Positions 55,863 through 63,870 of a DNA stretch of 64,000 nt are shown piece after piece. The stretch lies in contig NZ_QOHG01000019.1 in the NCBI RefSeq assembly GCF_003319125.1, forward strand, positions 24,237 through 88,236, written 5' to 3'. Made by a program: the position numbers and the translations under genes. Position 1 is the stretch's first letter. The number at the start of each line of letters is the position of its first letter. The notes beneath the pieces were generated by a model, which made no database searches, was not told where the DNA came from, and saw nothing but the letters and a program-made list of their open reading frames with translations. This stretch comes from Blastococcus sp. TF02A-26 (lineage in GTDB: Bacteria > Actinomycetota > Actinomycetes > Mycobacteriales > Geodermatophilaceae).

Positions 55863-56117
55863 ATGTTGCTGATCACCTGCCCCGTCTCGCAGTCCGACGA
55901 GCTCGTCGCCGACCGGCGCATCCGGTCGGTCGTCAACCACCCGACGCACGTCGCCCTCTCGGTCGAGTGCCCCGCCTGCGGCAGCGTGCACGTCTACCGC
56001 ACCGGCCGGCGCTGGGAGGACGCCCGCCGCCGGGTCGCCGAGGCCGACACCCGTTCGGCCACGGCCGCGGCGACCGCCGCCTCGGCTCGGGCTGCGCAGG
56101 AGCTCACCCGGGCCTAG
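55863..56117 (+). CDS. Small protein with a zinc-ribbon-like CPACG motif
   Basis: The protein has 84 aa. It starts MLLITCPVSQSDELVADRRI, has SVECPACGSVHVYRTGRRWE in the middle and an Ala/Arg-rich helical end. C6 with the later CPACG could bind one metal. The family is not recognised. An in-frame GTG about 35 bases upstream is an alternative start. It is divergent from the GlxA-type gene and followed after 10 bases by the DUF3072 gene. Confidence 0.7.
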   Translation: MLLITCPVSQSDELVADRRIRSVVNHPTHVALSVECPACGSVHVYRTGRRWEDARRRVAEADTRSATAAATAASARAAQELTRA

Positions 56118-56127
56118 GCTCGAACAC

Positions 56128-56322
56128 ATGAGCGAAGCCAACAGCACCGAGAAGGACCCGAAGGACTGGGTGACCGGGGACGAGCCGGCCACCGGGGCGC
56201 AGAAGAGCTACCTCAACACCCTGGCCCGCGAGGCCGGTGAGGAGGTGCCCGACGACATCACCAAGGCCGACGCCTCGGTGAAGATCGACGAGCTCCAGGA
56301 GGAGACCGGCCGGGGCCAGTAG
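56128..56322 (+). CDS. DUF3072 small acidic protein
   Basis: The protein has 64 aa and matches DUF3072: TGAQKSYLNTLAREAGEEVP, DITKADASVKIDELQEETGRG. The family is widespread in actinobacteria and proteobacteria, and the sequence recalls a SAP/LEM-like helix-turn module. Function is unknown. Its stop codon lies inside a strong terminator hairpin, so its transcript probably ends there. Confidence 0.85.
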   Translation: MSEANSTEKDPKDWVTGDEPATGAQKSYLNTLAREAGEEVPDDITKADASVKIDELQEETGRGQ

Positions 56323-56332
56323 CCCCGGCCGG
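56306..56332. terminator. Bidirectional terminator hairpin between the DUF3072 gene and regX3
   Basis: CCGGCCGGGGC and GCCCCGGCCGG form a perfect 11-bp GC stem around the 5-base loop CAGTA. It overlaps the DUF3072 stop codon and lies just before the convergent end of regX3, so it can serve both genes. No T-tract is present, usual for this GC content. Confidence 0.65.
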
Positions 56333-56339
56333 CGAGCTC

Positions 56340-57020
56340 CTAGGCCTCGAACTTGTAGCCGAGGCCGCGGACCGTCACCAGGTACTCGGGGTTGGCCGGA
56401 TCCGGCTCGATCTTGGCCCGGAGCCGCTTCACGTGGACGTCGAGGGTCTTGGTGTCCCCGACGTAGTCCGAGCCCCAGATGCGGTCGATGAGCTGGGCGC
56501 GGGTGAGCACCCGGCCGGCGTTGCGCAGCAGCAGCTCGAGCAGGTCGAACTCCTTGAGCGGCAGCGACACCGGCTGCCCCTCCACGGAGACGACGTGCCG
56601 GTCGACGTCCATCCGCACGGGGCCGGCCTCGAGCGCCCCGTCGGCCGTGACCTCGGGCTCGCCGCGACGGCGCAGCACGGCCCGGATGCGGGCGACGAGC
56701 TCGCGCGCGGAGTACGGCTTGGTGACGTAGTCGTCGGCGCCGAGCTCCAGGCCGACGACCTTGTCGATCTCGCCGTCCTTGGCGGTCAGCATGATGATCG
56801 GGACGTTGCTGCGGCTGCGCAGCGTCCGGCAGACCTCGGTGCCGGGCAGTCCGGGGAGCATCAGGTCGAGCAGCACGATGTCGGCGCCCTGCCGGTCGAA
56901 CTCGTCGAGCGCCTGCGGGCCGGTGGAGGCCACGACGGCGTCGAAGCCCTCCCGGCGCAGCATGTACGACAACGCGTCGGAGAAGGACTCCTCGTCCTCC
57001 ACCACGAGCACCCGGGTCAT
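56340..57020 (-). CDS. regX3: Phosphate-responsive response regulator RegX3 (OmpR/PhoB family)
   Basis: The protein has 226 aa: a receiver domain with acidic pocket DE and phospho-acceptor D52 (LLDLMLPGLPG), Thr/Lys switch residues (LTAKDGE and K101 of TKPYSARELVARI), and a PhoB-type winged helix (LKEFDLLELLLRN, RIWGSDYVGDTKTLDVHVKRLR). It is coupled to the kinase gene upstream by a 4-base overlap. RegX3 activates phosphate-starvation genes in mycobacteria. Confidence 0.93.
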   Translation of the reverse strand: MTRVLVVEDEESFSDALSYMLRREGFDAVVASTGPQALDEFDRQGADIVLLDLMLPGLPGTEVCRTLRSRSNVPIIMLTAKDGEIDKVVGLELGADDYVTKPYSARELVARIRAVLRRRGEPEVTADGALEAGPVRMDVDRHVVSVEGQPVSLPLKEFDLLELLLRNAGRVLTRAQLIDRIWGSDYVGDTKTLDVHVKRLRAKIEPDPANPEYLVTVRGLGYKFEA

Positions 57021-58267
57021 GGCCGTCCTTCCGTGTGTCCGCCGGCATGCGAGACGGCGGACGGGGACTCCTGCGCGGCGGCGGGTTCGCTGCCGGTGTC
57101 TGTGGGGGTCTGCCCGGCGGTGTCCGGGGCGTCGGCGGCGGCCAGCGGGATCCGCAGGGTGAAGGTCGACCCCAGGCCCTCCTCGCTCCACACCGAGACC
57201 GAGCCGCCGTGGTTGCTGGCGACGTGCTTGACGATGGCCAGGCCGAGACCGGTGCCGCCGGTGCTCGAGGCCCGGGACTGGTCGACGCGGTAGAAGCGCT
57301 CGAAGACGCGGGCCCGGTCCTCCCGCGGGATGCCGATGCCGCTGTCGGTGACCGCGATCTCGGCGAAGCCCGAGCGGGCGCGCGCGGCGACCGCGATGCG
57401 GGTGTTCTCCGGGCTGTAGTGCACCGCGTTGGCCAGCAGGTTGGTGACGGCGGTGGCCAGCTGGGCCTCGACGCCGCGCACGACGAGCCCGCGCTCCCCG
57501 CCCACCACCAGGTCGATCTTCTTGGCCGCGGCGGCGAGGCCGGTGCGGTCGGTCGACTCGTGGAGCACGGTGTCGACGTCGACCGGGACCAGCTCGGGCA
57601 GCGGCTCCCCGCCCTGCAGGCGGGAGAGGTCGACCAGCTCGCGGACCAGCCGCGCCAGCCGGTCGGCCTCGTGCGACATGCGGGTGGCGAACCGCTGCAC
57701 CGTCTCCGGGTCGTCGGCGGCGTCCTGCACGGCCTCGGCCAGCAGCGCGAGCGCGCCCACCGGCGTCTTCAGCTCGTGGCCGACGTTGGCGACGAAGTCC
57801 CGGCGGACCTCCTCCACGCGGCGGGCCTCCGTCACGTCCTGCAGCACGAGGGCGACGGGTCCGGGCACGGGGGCGGAACCGCTCTCCAGCCGGACCCCGT
57901 GCACCCCCACCCGCCGCGGGCCCGATCCCACGAGGTCTCCGGGCAGCGAGACGTCGGCCCGGCGGCTGCCGCCGTCGCGGACGTCGCGCACCACCTGGAG
58001 CAGCTCCGGGACCAGCAGGCGCGTCCCACGCACGATGCCGAGCGCCCGCGCGGCCGGGTTGGCCAGGAGCACGGCCTCGTCGAGGTCGACGACCACGACC
58101 GCGGGGTCCATCAGGTCGAGCAGCCGCCGCGAGAGCAGCTGCTCGAGGGTCGGGTCCGGCTGGACCCGCACCGGCTCCTCGGCCAGCCGACGGCGCGTGA
58201 CGACGACGGCCCCGACCAGGACAGCACCCAGGACGAGGCCGGTCACGAGGGCGACCGTCGGGCTCAC
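57017..58267 (-). CDS. senX3: Sensor histidine kinase SenX3
   Basis: The protein has 416 aa. A single N-terminal membrane helix (about 5-24) is followed by a PAS-like domain (about 45-145), the dimerisation helix with phospho-His H164 (FVANVGHELKTPVGAL) and an ATPase domain with N-box (NLLANAVHYSP), G1 (VTDSGIGIP) and G2 (GTGLGLAIVKHV). This is the SenX3 layout. It is divergent from phoU, 227 bases away, and coupled to regX3. Confidence 0.92.
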   Translation of the reverse strand: MSPTVALVTGLVLGAVLVGAVVVTRRRLAEEPVRVQPDPTLEQLLSRRLLDLMDPAVVVVDLDEAVLLANPAARALGIVRGTRLLVPELLQVVRDVRDGGSRRADVSLPGDLVGSGPRRVGVHGVRLESGSAPVPGPVALVLQDVTEARRVEEVRRDFVANVGHELKTPVGALALLAEAVQDAADDPETVQRFATRMSHEADRLARLVRELVDLSRLQGGEPLPELVPVDVDTVLHESTDRTGLAAAAKKIDLVVGGERGLVVRGVEAQLATAVTNLLANAVHYSPENTRIAVAARARSGFAEIAVTDSGIGIPREDRARVFERFYRVDQSRASSTGGTGLGLAIVKHVASNHGGSVSVWSEEGLGSTFTLRIPLAAADAPDTAGQTPTDTGSEPAAAQESPSAVSHAGGHTEGRP

Positions 58268-58340
58268 GAGGCCGATGCTAGGCCGGGGGGATCTCCCGTC
58301 ATCCCCCGTGCGAGTGGTGCCACGACGGGGTCGCGGGACT

Positions 58341-58369
58341 GTTCACGTCCCCGTGCCCCCTCGTTCACC
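58341..58369 (+). promoter_or_regulatory. PHO-box-like direct repeats between senX3 and phoU
   Basis: GTTCACG at 58341 and GTTCACC at 58363 are 22 bases apart, twice the 11-bp unit of actinobacterial PHO boxes (consensus GTTCACC); the unit between them is degenerate. They lie 33 bases upstream of a TACCCT -10-like element (58402-58407) for phoU. RegX3 or a PhoP-type regulator probably binds here. Confidence 0.55.
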
Positions 58370-58494
58370 TCACCGCGCCGACGACGTCAGAGAGCCCGGC
58401 CTACCCTCGGGGCCCGGAGCGTGGACGCCGGAGCGACCGGCGGCCGTCCCAGGCCGCCCCCGGCCCGTGGCGGGCCGACGAGGAGGGACCAGCC

Positions 58495-59151
58495 GTGCGC
58501 GAGCACTACCGCGAGGAACTCGAGGACATCAACTCCTGCCTGGTGGAGATGGCGAACTCCGTCGGTTCCGCCATGAGCACCGCCACCACGGCGCTGCTCG
58601 ACGCCGACGTCGCCCTGGCCGACCGCGTGATCGCCGGCGACGAGCACATCGACGCGGTGCGCGAGAGCATCGAGCAGCGGTGCTTCGCCCTGCTCGCCCG
58701 CCAGCAGCCGGTCGCCACCGACCTGCGCACCGTCACCGCCGCGATGCGGATCGTCGCCGACCTCGAGCGGATGGGCGACCTCGCCGTCCACGTGGCCAAG
58801 GTGGCCCGGATGCGGTTCCCGGACCCGGCCGTGCCGCAGGAGGTCCGGCCGCTGTTCCTCGACGCCGGCCACATCGCCGAAAGCCTGGTCAGCAAGACCG
58901 CCACGGTGATCGCCAAGCTGGACGTCGAGGCCGCGGCGCAGCTCGAGGCCGAGGACGACCTCATGGACCAGGTGCACCGGCAGCTGTTCCGCGAGTTGCT
59001 GTCCGACAGCTGGCCGCACGGCATGGAGCAGGCGATCGACGTGACGCTGCTCGGCCGGTACTACGAGCGCTTCGCCGACCACGCCGTCAGCGTCGCCCGC
59101 CGCGTGGTCTACCTGGTGACCGGCGAGATGGAGATGCGCAGCTCGGTGTGA
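58495..59151 (+). CDS. phoU: Phosphate signalling protein PhoU
   Basis: The protein has 218 aa, all helical, with two PhoU repeats. The metal-binding ExxxD-type signatures are seen as VATDLRTVTAAMRIVADLERMGD in repeat 1 and DVTLLGRYYERFADHAVSVARR in repeat 2. PhoU restrains phosphate signalling through the SenX3-type kinase and the Pst transporter, though no pst genes are in the window. The GTG start has a GAGGAGG ribosome site 7 bases upstream. Its stop codon abuts the first long palindrome. Confidence 0.94.
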   Translation: MREHYREELEDINSCLVEMANSVGSAMSTATTALLDADVALADRVIAGDEHIDAVRESIEQRCFALLARQQPVATDLRTVTAAMRIVADLERMGDLAVHVAKVARMRFPDPAVPQEVRPLFLDAGHIAESLVSKTATVIAKLDVEAAAQLEAEDDLMDQVHRQLFRELLSDSWPHGMEQAIDVTLLGRYYERFADHAVSVARRVVYLVTGEMEMRSSV

Positions 59152-59160
59152 CGCCTCCTT

Positions 59161-59228
59161 CCCGGGCATGGGTACCGATACCTGCGCTCCGGAGGTCGTG
59201 GGCGTAGGTATCGGTACCCATGCCTGGG
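59161..59228. repeat. Long palindrome, copy 1 (phoU side of the nuclease-like gene)
   Basis: Two 26-bp arms (59161-59186 and 59203-59228) pair with 2 mismatches around a 16-base loop containing the small palindrome CTCCGGAG. The core GGTACCGATACC is followed by TGCG. The left arm with flank (59150-59186) recurs almost unchanged at 60243-60278, including an identical 22-base core, so the nuclease-like gene is bracketed by direct copies. It begins within a few bases of the phoU stop codon. It may be a mobile-repeat end, a terminator, or both. Confidence 0.85.
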
Positions 59229-59316
59229 TGCGCACGGCCGTCGTGACTCGCCGGGGGTTGTCCACAGGACGCCGGCCCTTCGCCCGAGGACCCGGCGAGT
59301 TGGTCACGCTGCGGCC

Positions 59317-60240
59317 GTGGACTGGCGAGCGGCGATCCGGACGGCGATGGCGGAGCACGGGCAGCTGGCGACGCGGCGGCAACTGCTCGGGCACGTCCCG
59401 GCCCTCGTCCTCGACGGGCACATCGGGCGGCGCAACCTCGTGCGCGTGTTCCCCCACGTCTACCGGCTCCGGGACGCCGCGGTCGACGAGCACATGGTGC
59501 TGCGTGCCGCGCTCGTGCACGCTGGGCCGGTATCCGCCCTGAGCCACACCACGGCCCTGGCGGTGTGGGGGGTCCGCACCCTGGAGCGCCCCCTTCACCT
59601 GACCGTCGACCACGGTCTCCAGCGCGTGGGTGCACCCGACCTCGTGGTGCACCGGCGGCTCTCGTTCGATCCGACCTCCGCGCAGTGCGTGGAGAGACGG
59701 GGTCTGCGCGTGACACAGCTGGCCCGGGCACTGGTCGACTCCTGGCCTCTGCTCCCGACCGAGGAGCGTCGTCCGCTGCTGCTGGACGTCGCCCGGCGCC
59801 GTCTCGTCACGGCCGACCAGGTGAGGGACGCGCTCGCCGAGCGTCCCAACGTCGCCGGTCGACGCGCTCTCGCTCAGACGGTCGACCTCATCGCTGACGG
59901 CGTGCAGAGCGAGCTGGAGGCCCATGGCGTGCTGCGGGTCTTCCGGCACCGGTCGCTGCCGCGCAGCGTCGGCCAGTTCCGGGTCACATTGCCGACGGGC
60001 GACGTGTTCCTGGACCGCTGTTGGCCCGAGGTCAAGCTCGTCGTGGAGCTGGACGGCGCGGCGCACCACACCTCGCCGGAGGACCGCCGCCGTGACCTGG
60101 CGCGCGACCGCGCGCTCGCCGCACTCGGCTGGGTCGTACTCCGCTTCAGCTACGCGGACGTCGTGCGCGACCCCGAGGGTGTGCGAGTTGCCGTGCTCGC
60201 GGCGTACCGGGAGCGGGCCCAGCAGTTGCGCACCCGCTGA
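59317..60240 (+). CDS. AbiEi-like / DUF559 (Vsr-type endonuclease fold) protein
   Basis: The protein has 307 aa. The N-terminal 90 residues resemble AbiEi-type winged helices (QLATRRQLLGHVPALVLDGHI, GRRNLVRVFPHVYRL, ALSHTTALAVWGV). Residues 205-300 resemble DUF559, a PD-(D/E)XK/Vsr-like fold: VELDGAAHHTSPEDRRRDLARD, RALAALGWVVLRFSYADV, where E and D near 235 could be metal ligands. A second component is not visible nearby. Third-position T is more frequent than in its neighbours (CGT, GCT, CCT codons), suggesting transfer. GTG start; no clear ribosome site. Confidence 0.8.
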   Translation: MDWRAAIRTAMAEHGQLATRRQLLGHVPALVLDGHIGRRNLVRVFPHVYRLRDAAVDEHMVLRAALVHAGPVSALSHTTALAVWGVRTLERPLHLTVDHGLQRVGAPDLVVHRRLSFDPTSAQCVERRGLRVTQLARALVDSWPLLPTEERRPLLLDVARRRLVTADQVRDALAERPNVAGRRALAQTVDLIADGVQSELEAHGVLRVFRHRSLPRSVGQFRVTLPTGDVFLDRCWPEVKLVVELDGAAHHTSPEDRRRDLARDRALAALGWVVLRFSYADVVRDPEGVRVAVLAAYRERAQQLRTR

Positions 60241-60245
60241 GCGAC

Positions 60246-60327
60246 GCCTCCCCCGAGGCATGGGTACCGATACCTGCGTCCTGGCGCCCGCCAGAGGGGG
60301 TATCGGTACCCATGCCTCGGGAGGGGC
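60246..60327. repeat. Long palindrome, copy 2 (gpm1 side of the nuclease-like gene)
   Basis: Two 29-bp arms (60246-60274 and 60299-60327) pair with 2 mismatches. The loop holds a nested hairpin CTGGCG-CC-CGCCAG. The arm core is the same GGCATGGGTACCGATACC as in copy 1, in the same orientation, 1,092 bases away. It fills the space between the convergent nuclease-like and gpm1 genes and could act as a bidirectional terminator. Confidence 0.87.
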
Positions 60328-60328
60328 G

Positions 60329-61078
60329 CTACTTCTTGCCCTGGTTCTTGACCGCCTCGATGGCGGCGGCCGCGGCCTCGGGGTCCAGGTACTCGCCGCC
60401 CGGCTTCAGCGGCTTCAGGTCGTCGTCGAGGTCGTAGCGCAGCGGCACGCCGGTGGGGATGTTGAGGCCGACGACCTCGTCCTCGCCCATGCCGTCGAGG
60501 TGCTTCACCAGCGCCCGCAGGCTGTTGCCGTGCGCGGCGACCAGCACGGTCTTGCCCTCGCGCAGGTCCGGGACTATGGCGTCGTACCAGTACGGGAGCA
60601 TCCGGACGACGACGTCGGCCAGGCACTCCGTGGCCGGACGGACCTCGGGCGGCAGGAACGCGTAGCGCGCGTCGCCGTCCTGGCTGTACTCGCTGCCGGC
60701 CTCGATCGGCGGCGGCGGGGTGTCGTAGGAGCGGCGCCAGATCATGAACTGCTCCTCGCCGTACTCGGCGAGCGTGGCGGCCTTGTCCTTGCCCTGCAGC
60801 GCGCCGTAGTGCCGCTCGTTGAGCCGCCATGACCGCTTCACCGGGATCCAGTGCCGGTCGGCGGCGGCCAGCGCCAGCTCGGCCGTGGTGATCGCGCGCC
60901 GCAGCAGGGAGGTGTGCAGCACGTCGGGCAGCAGCCCGGCCGCGGCGAGCAGCTCCCCGCCGCGGGTGGCCTCGGCCCGGCCCTTCTCCGACAGGTGCAC
61001 GTCGACCCAGCCGGTGAAGAGGTTGGCCTTGTTCCACTCGCTCTCGCCGTGGCGGAGCAGCACCAGAGTCCCGGTCAC
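60329..61078 (-). CDS. gpmA: 2,3-Bisphosphoglycerate-dependent phosphoglycerate mutase
   Basis: This glycolytic enzyme interconverts 3- and 2-phosphoglycerate. It shows [20 protein letters not shown] with the phospho-His, [13 protein letters not shown], and the second His in [18 protein letters not shown] take the GTG at 61078 (249 aa, beginning [11 protein letters not shown] as homologues do), because an AGG ribosome site is 9 bases upstream, whereas the ATG 9 bases further upstream has no room for one. It is convergent with the nuclease-like gene. Confidence 0.95.
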   Translation of the reverse strand: MTGTLVLLRHGESEWNKANLFTGWVDVHLSEKGRAEATRGGELLAAAGLLPDVLHTSLLRRAITTAELALAAADRHWIPVKRSWRLNERHYGALQGKDKAATLAEYGEEQFMIWRRSYDTPPPPIEAGSEYSQDGDARYAFLPPEVRPATECLADVVVRMLPYWYDAIVPDLREGKTVLVAAHGNSLRALVKHLDGMGEDEVVGLNIPTGVPLRYDLDDDLKPLKPGGEYLDPEAAAAAIEAVKNQGKK

Positions 61079-61103
61079 GGCGATCATCCTGCCCGACGCC
61101 GGC

Positions 61104-61631
61104 TCAGGAGGCCGGGCCCGCCCCCGAGCGCCGGGTGGGGTCGGCGAAGTCGGCGAACGCCTCGAGGTTGCGCAGGGACTCCCCGCGCTTGACCCGCCAG
61201 GCCCACTCCCGCTTGATCGAGGTCCCGAAGCCGATCTCGAGCATCATGTTGAAGTGGTCGTCGGCGTAGCTGAGCACCGAGCCGAGGACCCGGTCGAGCT
61301 CCTCGGCGGTGACCGCGGCGTGCGGCAGCCGGCCGGTCAGGTAGACGTCGCCCACGGCGTCGATCGAGAACGCCACCCCGTACATCCGGGCGTTGTGCTG
61401 CAGCAGGTAGGTCCACAGCTGCTCGCGGTTCTCGTCGGGCTGGCGGCAGACGAACGCCTCGACCCGCAGCGCGTGGTCGCCGACCACCAGCCCGCACACG
61501 GTCTTCAGCTTCTTGGTGCCGGGGAGGTCGACCAGCCACTGCCCGGGCGCGGGGTGCTCGTGGACGAGCTCGCTGTCGCGCAGCGTCGCGGCGATCACCG
61601 CATCGAGCTCCTCGACCGAGCGCCGGGTCAC
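61104..61631 (-). CDS. YbjN-domain protein (type III secretion chaperone-like fold)
   Basis: The protein has 175 aa and matches the YbjN family: [37 protein letters not shown], then [29 protein letters not shown] and [24 protein letters not shown]. Function is unknown. It lies between mshA (4-base GTGA overlap) and gpm1, as I recall Rv0487 does in M. tuberculosis. A role near mycothiol metabolism is inference from position only. Confidence 0.87.
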   Translation of the reverse strand: MTRRSVEELDAVIAATLRDSELVHEHPAPGQWLVDLPGTKKLKTVCGLVVGDHALRVEAFVCRQPDENREQLWTYLLQHNARMYGVAFSIDAVGDVYLTGRLPHAAVTAEELDRVLGSVLSYADDHFNMMLEIGFGTSIKREWAWRVKRGESLRNLEAFADFADPTRRSGAGPAS

Positions 61632-62950
61632 CGGGCCACCTGCGCGCTGCCCACGGCCCGCAGCAGCCCGCTGCGCCGGCGGCGCGGCGCCCCGGCCATC
61701 TCGGCCGCCGCGGAGGTGTAGGCGTCGACCAGCGAGTCCGCGGTCCGGTCCCAGGAGAGGGCGGCCGCGTGCCGGCGCGCACCGGCCGAGAGCAGCTCGC
61801 GGCGGGCCAGCACGGACCGGACGGCGGCGGCGTAGTCCGCCGGGTCGCGGCCCTCGACCAGGACCCCGGAGAACCCGTCGCGCACGGCGGTCGGGAGCCC
61901 TCCGACCGCGGCGGCGACCACGGGGGTCCCGCAGGCCTGCGCCTCCAGGGCCACCAGCCCGAAGGACTCGTTGTGGCTGGGGACGACGGCGACGTCGGCG
62001 GCGCGGTAGTGCTCGGCCAGCCGGTCGGGTGGCTGCGGCGGGAGGAACCGCACCAGGTCGGCGATGCCGAGGGAGACCGCCAGCTCCTGCAGCTGCCGCG
62101 GCGCCTCCAGCCCGGAGCCGCTGGGCGCGCCGACCACCTGCACGCGCAGCCGGTCGCGCAGCGCCGGGTCGTCGGCCAGCATCCGGGCGGCGGTCTCGAG
62201 CAGCAGGTCGGGGGCCTTGAGCGGCTGGATCCGGCCCACGAACAGCAGGACGACGGCGTCGTCCGGCAGGCCGACCGCCCGGCGGGCGGCGCTGCGGTCG
62301 CCGGGCCGGAACCGGTCCAGGTCGACCCCCGGGGGGACGACGAGGGTGCGGCGCGGATCGGCGCCGTAGTGGCGGACGAGCTGCGCGGCCTCGTCCTCGG
62401 TGTTGGCGATCAGCCGGTCGGCCTCGGCGACGACCTGCTCCTCGCCGATGACGCGGGCCCGCGGCTCGGGGCGGTCCCCGGCGGCGAGCGCGGCGTTCTT
62501 CACCTTCGCGAGGGTGTGCGCGCTGTGGATCAGCGGCACGCTCCACCGGTCGCGCGCCAGGTAGCCGACCTGCCCGGAGAGCCAGTAGTGCGAGTGGACG
62601 ACGTCGTAGTGGCCCGGCTCGTGCTGGGCCTCCTCGCGCAGCACCGCCGCGGTGAACGCGCACAGCTGGGCCGGCAGCTCCTCCTTGCCCAGACCCTCGA
62701 ACGGCCCCGCGGTGACGTGGCGGACGAGCACGCCGGGGCTCATCTCCACCACGGGCGGCAGGTCGCTGGAGGTGGCGCGGGTGAAGACCTCGACGTCGAT
62801 GCCGCGGGCGGCCAGCCGGCGGGAGACCTCGACGATGTAGACGTTCATCCCTCCGGCGTCACCGGCACCGGGCTGGTCGAGCGGGCTGGTGTGCACCGAG
62901 AGCGTGGCCACCCGGCGCAGCGGACCGGGGGTGTGCAGGCGGGAGACCAC
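61628..62950 (-). CDS. mshA: D-inositol-3-phosphate glycosyltransferase MshA
   Basis: This is the first enzyme of mycothiol synthesis, joining UDP-GlcNAc to 1-L-inositol phosphate. It is a GT-B glycosyltransferase of 440 aa: [19 protein letters not shown] with the acceptor loop, [41 protein letters not shown] and the donor-binding [20 protein letters not shown]. The GTG at 62950 has AGGAGG about 10 bases upstream; a longer open frame upstream is unlikely to be translated. It is divergent from the SDR gene. Confidence 0.95.
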   Translation of the reverse strand: MVSRLHTPGPLRRVATLSVHTSPLDQPGAGDAGGMNVYIVEVSRRLAARGIDVEVFTRATSSDLPPVVEMSPGVLVRHVTAGPFEGLGKEELPAQLCAFTAAVLREEAQHEPGHYDVVHSHYWLSGQVGYLARDRWSVPLIHSAHTLAKVKNAALAAGDRPEPRARVIGEEQVVAEADRLIANTEDEAAQLVRHYGADPRRTLVVPPGVDLDRFRPGDRSAARRAVGLPDDAVVLLFVGRIQPLKAPDLLLETAARMLADDPALRDRLRVQVVGAPSGSGLEAPRQLQELAVSLGIADLVRFLPPQPPDRLAEHYRAADVAVVPSHNESFGLVALEAQACGTPVVAAAVGGLPTAVRDGFSGVLVEGRDPADYAAAVRSVLARRELLSAGARRHAAALSWDRTADSLVDAYTSAAAEMAGAPRRRRSGLLRAVGSAQVAR

Positions 62951-63022
62951 GCGCGTGCGACCTCCTGACCGGACCTGCGGGGGATGCGAGCCGTGGTGCC
63001 GGTGTGGCACCCCTGTCGACCT

Positions 63023-63049
63023 CCCATCCTGCAACAGCGCCAGGATGGG
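63023..63049. promoter_or_regulatory. Perfect 9-bp inverted repeat just before the SDR start codon
   Basis: CCCATCCTG and CAGGATGGG form a perfect stem around a 9-base loop and end 3 bases before the ATG of the SDR gene. In RNA the stem would hide the GATGGGGG ribosome-site region; in DNA it could be an operator shared with the divergent mshA promoter. Confidence 0.45.
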
Positions 63050-63052
63050 GGC

Positions 63053-63826
63053 ATGTCCGGTTCGTCACGTCCCCCCGCCGACCTGCCCGGATCCGGGCGC
63101 ACCGCCGTCGTCACGGGCGCCTCCAGCGGCATCGGGGCCGCGACCGCCGAGCGCCTGACCGCCGAGGGCTTCGACGTCGTCCTCGGCGCCCGGCGGCTGG
63201 ACCGGCTGACCGCGCTGGCCGAGCGGATCGGCGGGCGGGCGCTGCCGCTGGACGTGACCGACCCCGCGTCGGTCGAGGAGTTCGTCGCGGCGCTGGACCG
63301 GGTCGACGTCCTGGTGAACAACGCCGGCGGCGCGTTCGACGCGAAGCCGGTCGCCGACGCCGACCTCGACTCGTGGCAGCGCGCGTTCGACGTGAACGTG
63401 CTGGGGGCCGTCCGGCTGACCAAGGCGCTGCTGCCGGCGCTGCGGGCGTCGGGGGCCGGCGACGTCCTCTTCGTCGGCTCGACCGCGGGGATGGTCAGCT
63501 ACGAGGGCGGCGCCTCGTACACGGCGGCCAAGCACGGGGTGCACACGCTGGCGGGGACGCTCCGGCTGGAGCTGGTCGCCGAGCCGATCCGCGTCATCGA
63601 GATCGCGCCGGGGATGGTCCGCACCGACGAGTTCGCGCTCAACCGCACCGGGTCGGCGGAGTCGGCCGCGGCGGTCTACCGCGGGGTGCGCGAACCGCTG
63701 GTCGCCGAGGACGTCGCCGACTGCATCGCCTGGGCGCTGACCCGGCCGCACCACGTGAACGTCGACCTGCTCGTCGTCCGTCCCCGGGCCCAGGCCGCCC
63801 AGCACAAGGTCCACCGCGAAGAGTGA
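63053..63826 (+). CDS. SDR-family oxidoreductase
   Basis: This is a classical short-chain dehydrogenase, 257 aa. The cofactor motif is [17 protein letters not shown], then [13 protein letters not shown], the catalytic Ser in [13 protein letters not shown] and Tyr/Lys in [12 protein letters not shown] (YxxxK). The ARRLD after the second strand suggests NADP(H). The substrate is unknown. It is divergent from mshA; its transcript is ended by the strong hairpin that starts at its stop codon. Confidence 0.9.
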   Translation: MSGSSRPPADLPGSGRTAVVTGASSGIGAATAERLTAEGFDVVLGARRLDRLTALAERIGGRALPLDVTDPASVEEFVAALDRVDVLVNNAGGAFDAKPVADADLDSWQRAFDVNVLGAVRLTKALLPALRASGAGDVLFVGSTAGMVSYEGGASYTAAKHGVHTLAGTLRLELVAEPIRVIEIAPGMVRTDEFALNRTGSAESAAAVYRGVREPLVAEDVADCIAWALTRPHHVNVDLLVVRPRAQAAQHKVHREE

Positions 63827-63870
63827 GTGGAGTCGCTCGAGTGCGGAAAACGCACTCGAGCGACTCCGCT
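63826..63870 (+). terminator. Strong terminator hairpin after the SDR gene
   Basis: Arms 63826-63845 and 63851-63870 pair over 20 positions with one mismatch, around the loop GAAAA. The stem carries GGAGTCGCTCGAGTGCG. It directly follows the stop codon. The T-run of a classical intrinsic terminator is missing. Confidence 0.75.

Noticed and set aside
58341..58369. Additional Rex operator (GTTCAC half-sites)
   Set aside because: The two GTTCAC units are direct, not inverted, and spaced by helical turns of 11, which fits a PHO box, not Rex.
59258..59266. Replication origin
   Set aside because: A single DnaA-like 9-mer without further boxes, AT-rich stretch or dnaA/dnaN neighbours is not an origin.
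59168..59542. Open frame starting in palindrome copy 1 (MGTDTC...)
   Set aside because: Its first 25 codons are translated palindrome and the rest overlaps the nuclease-like gene in another frame; no family resemblance.
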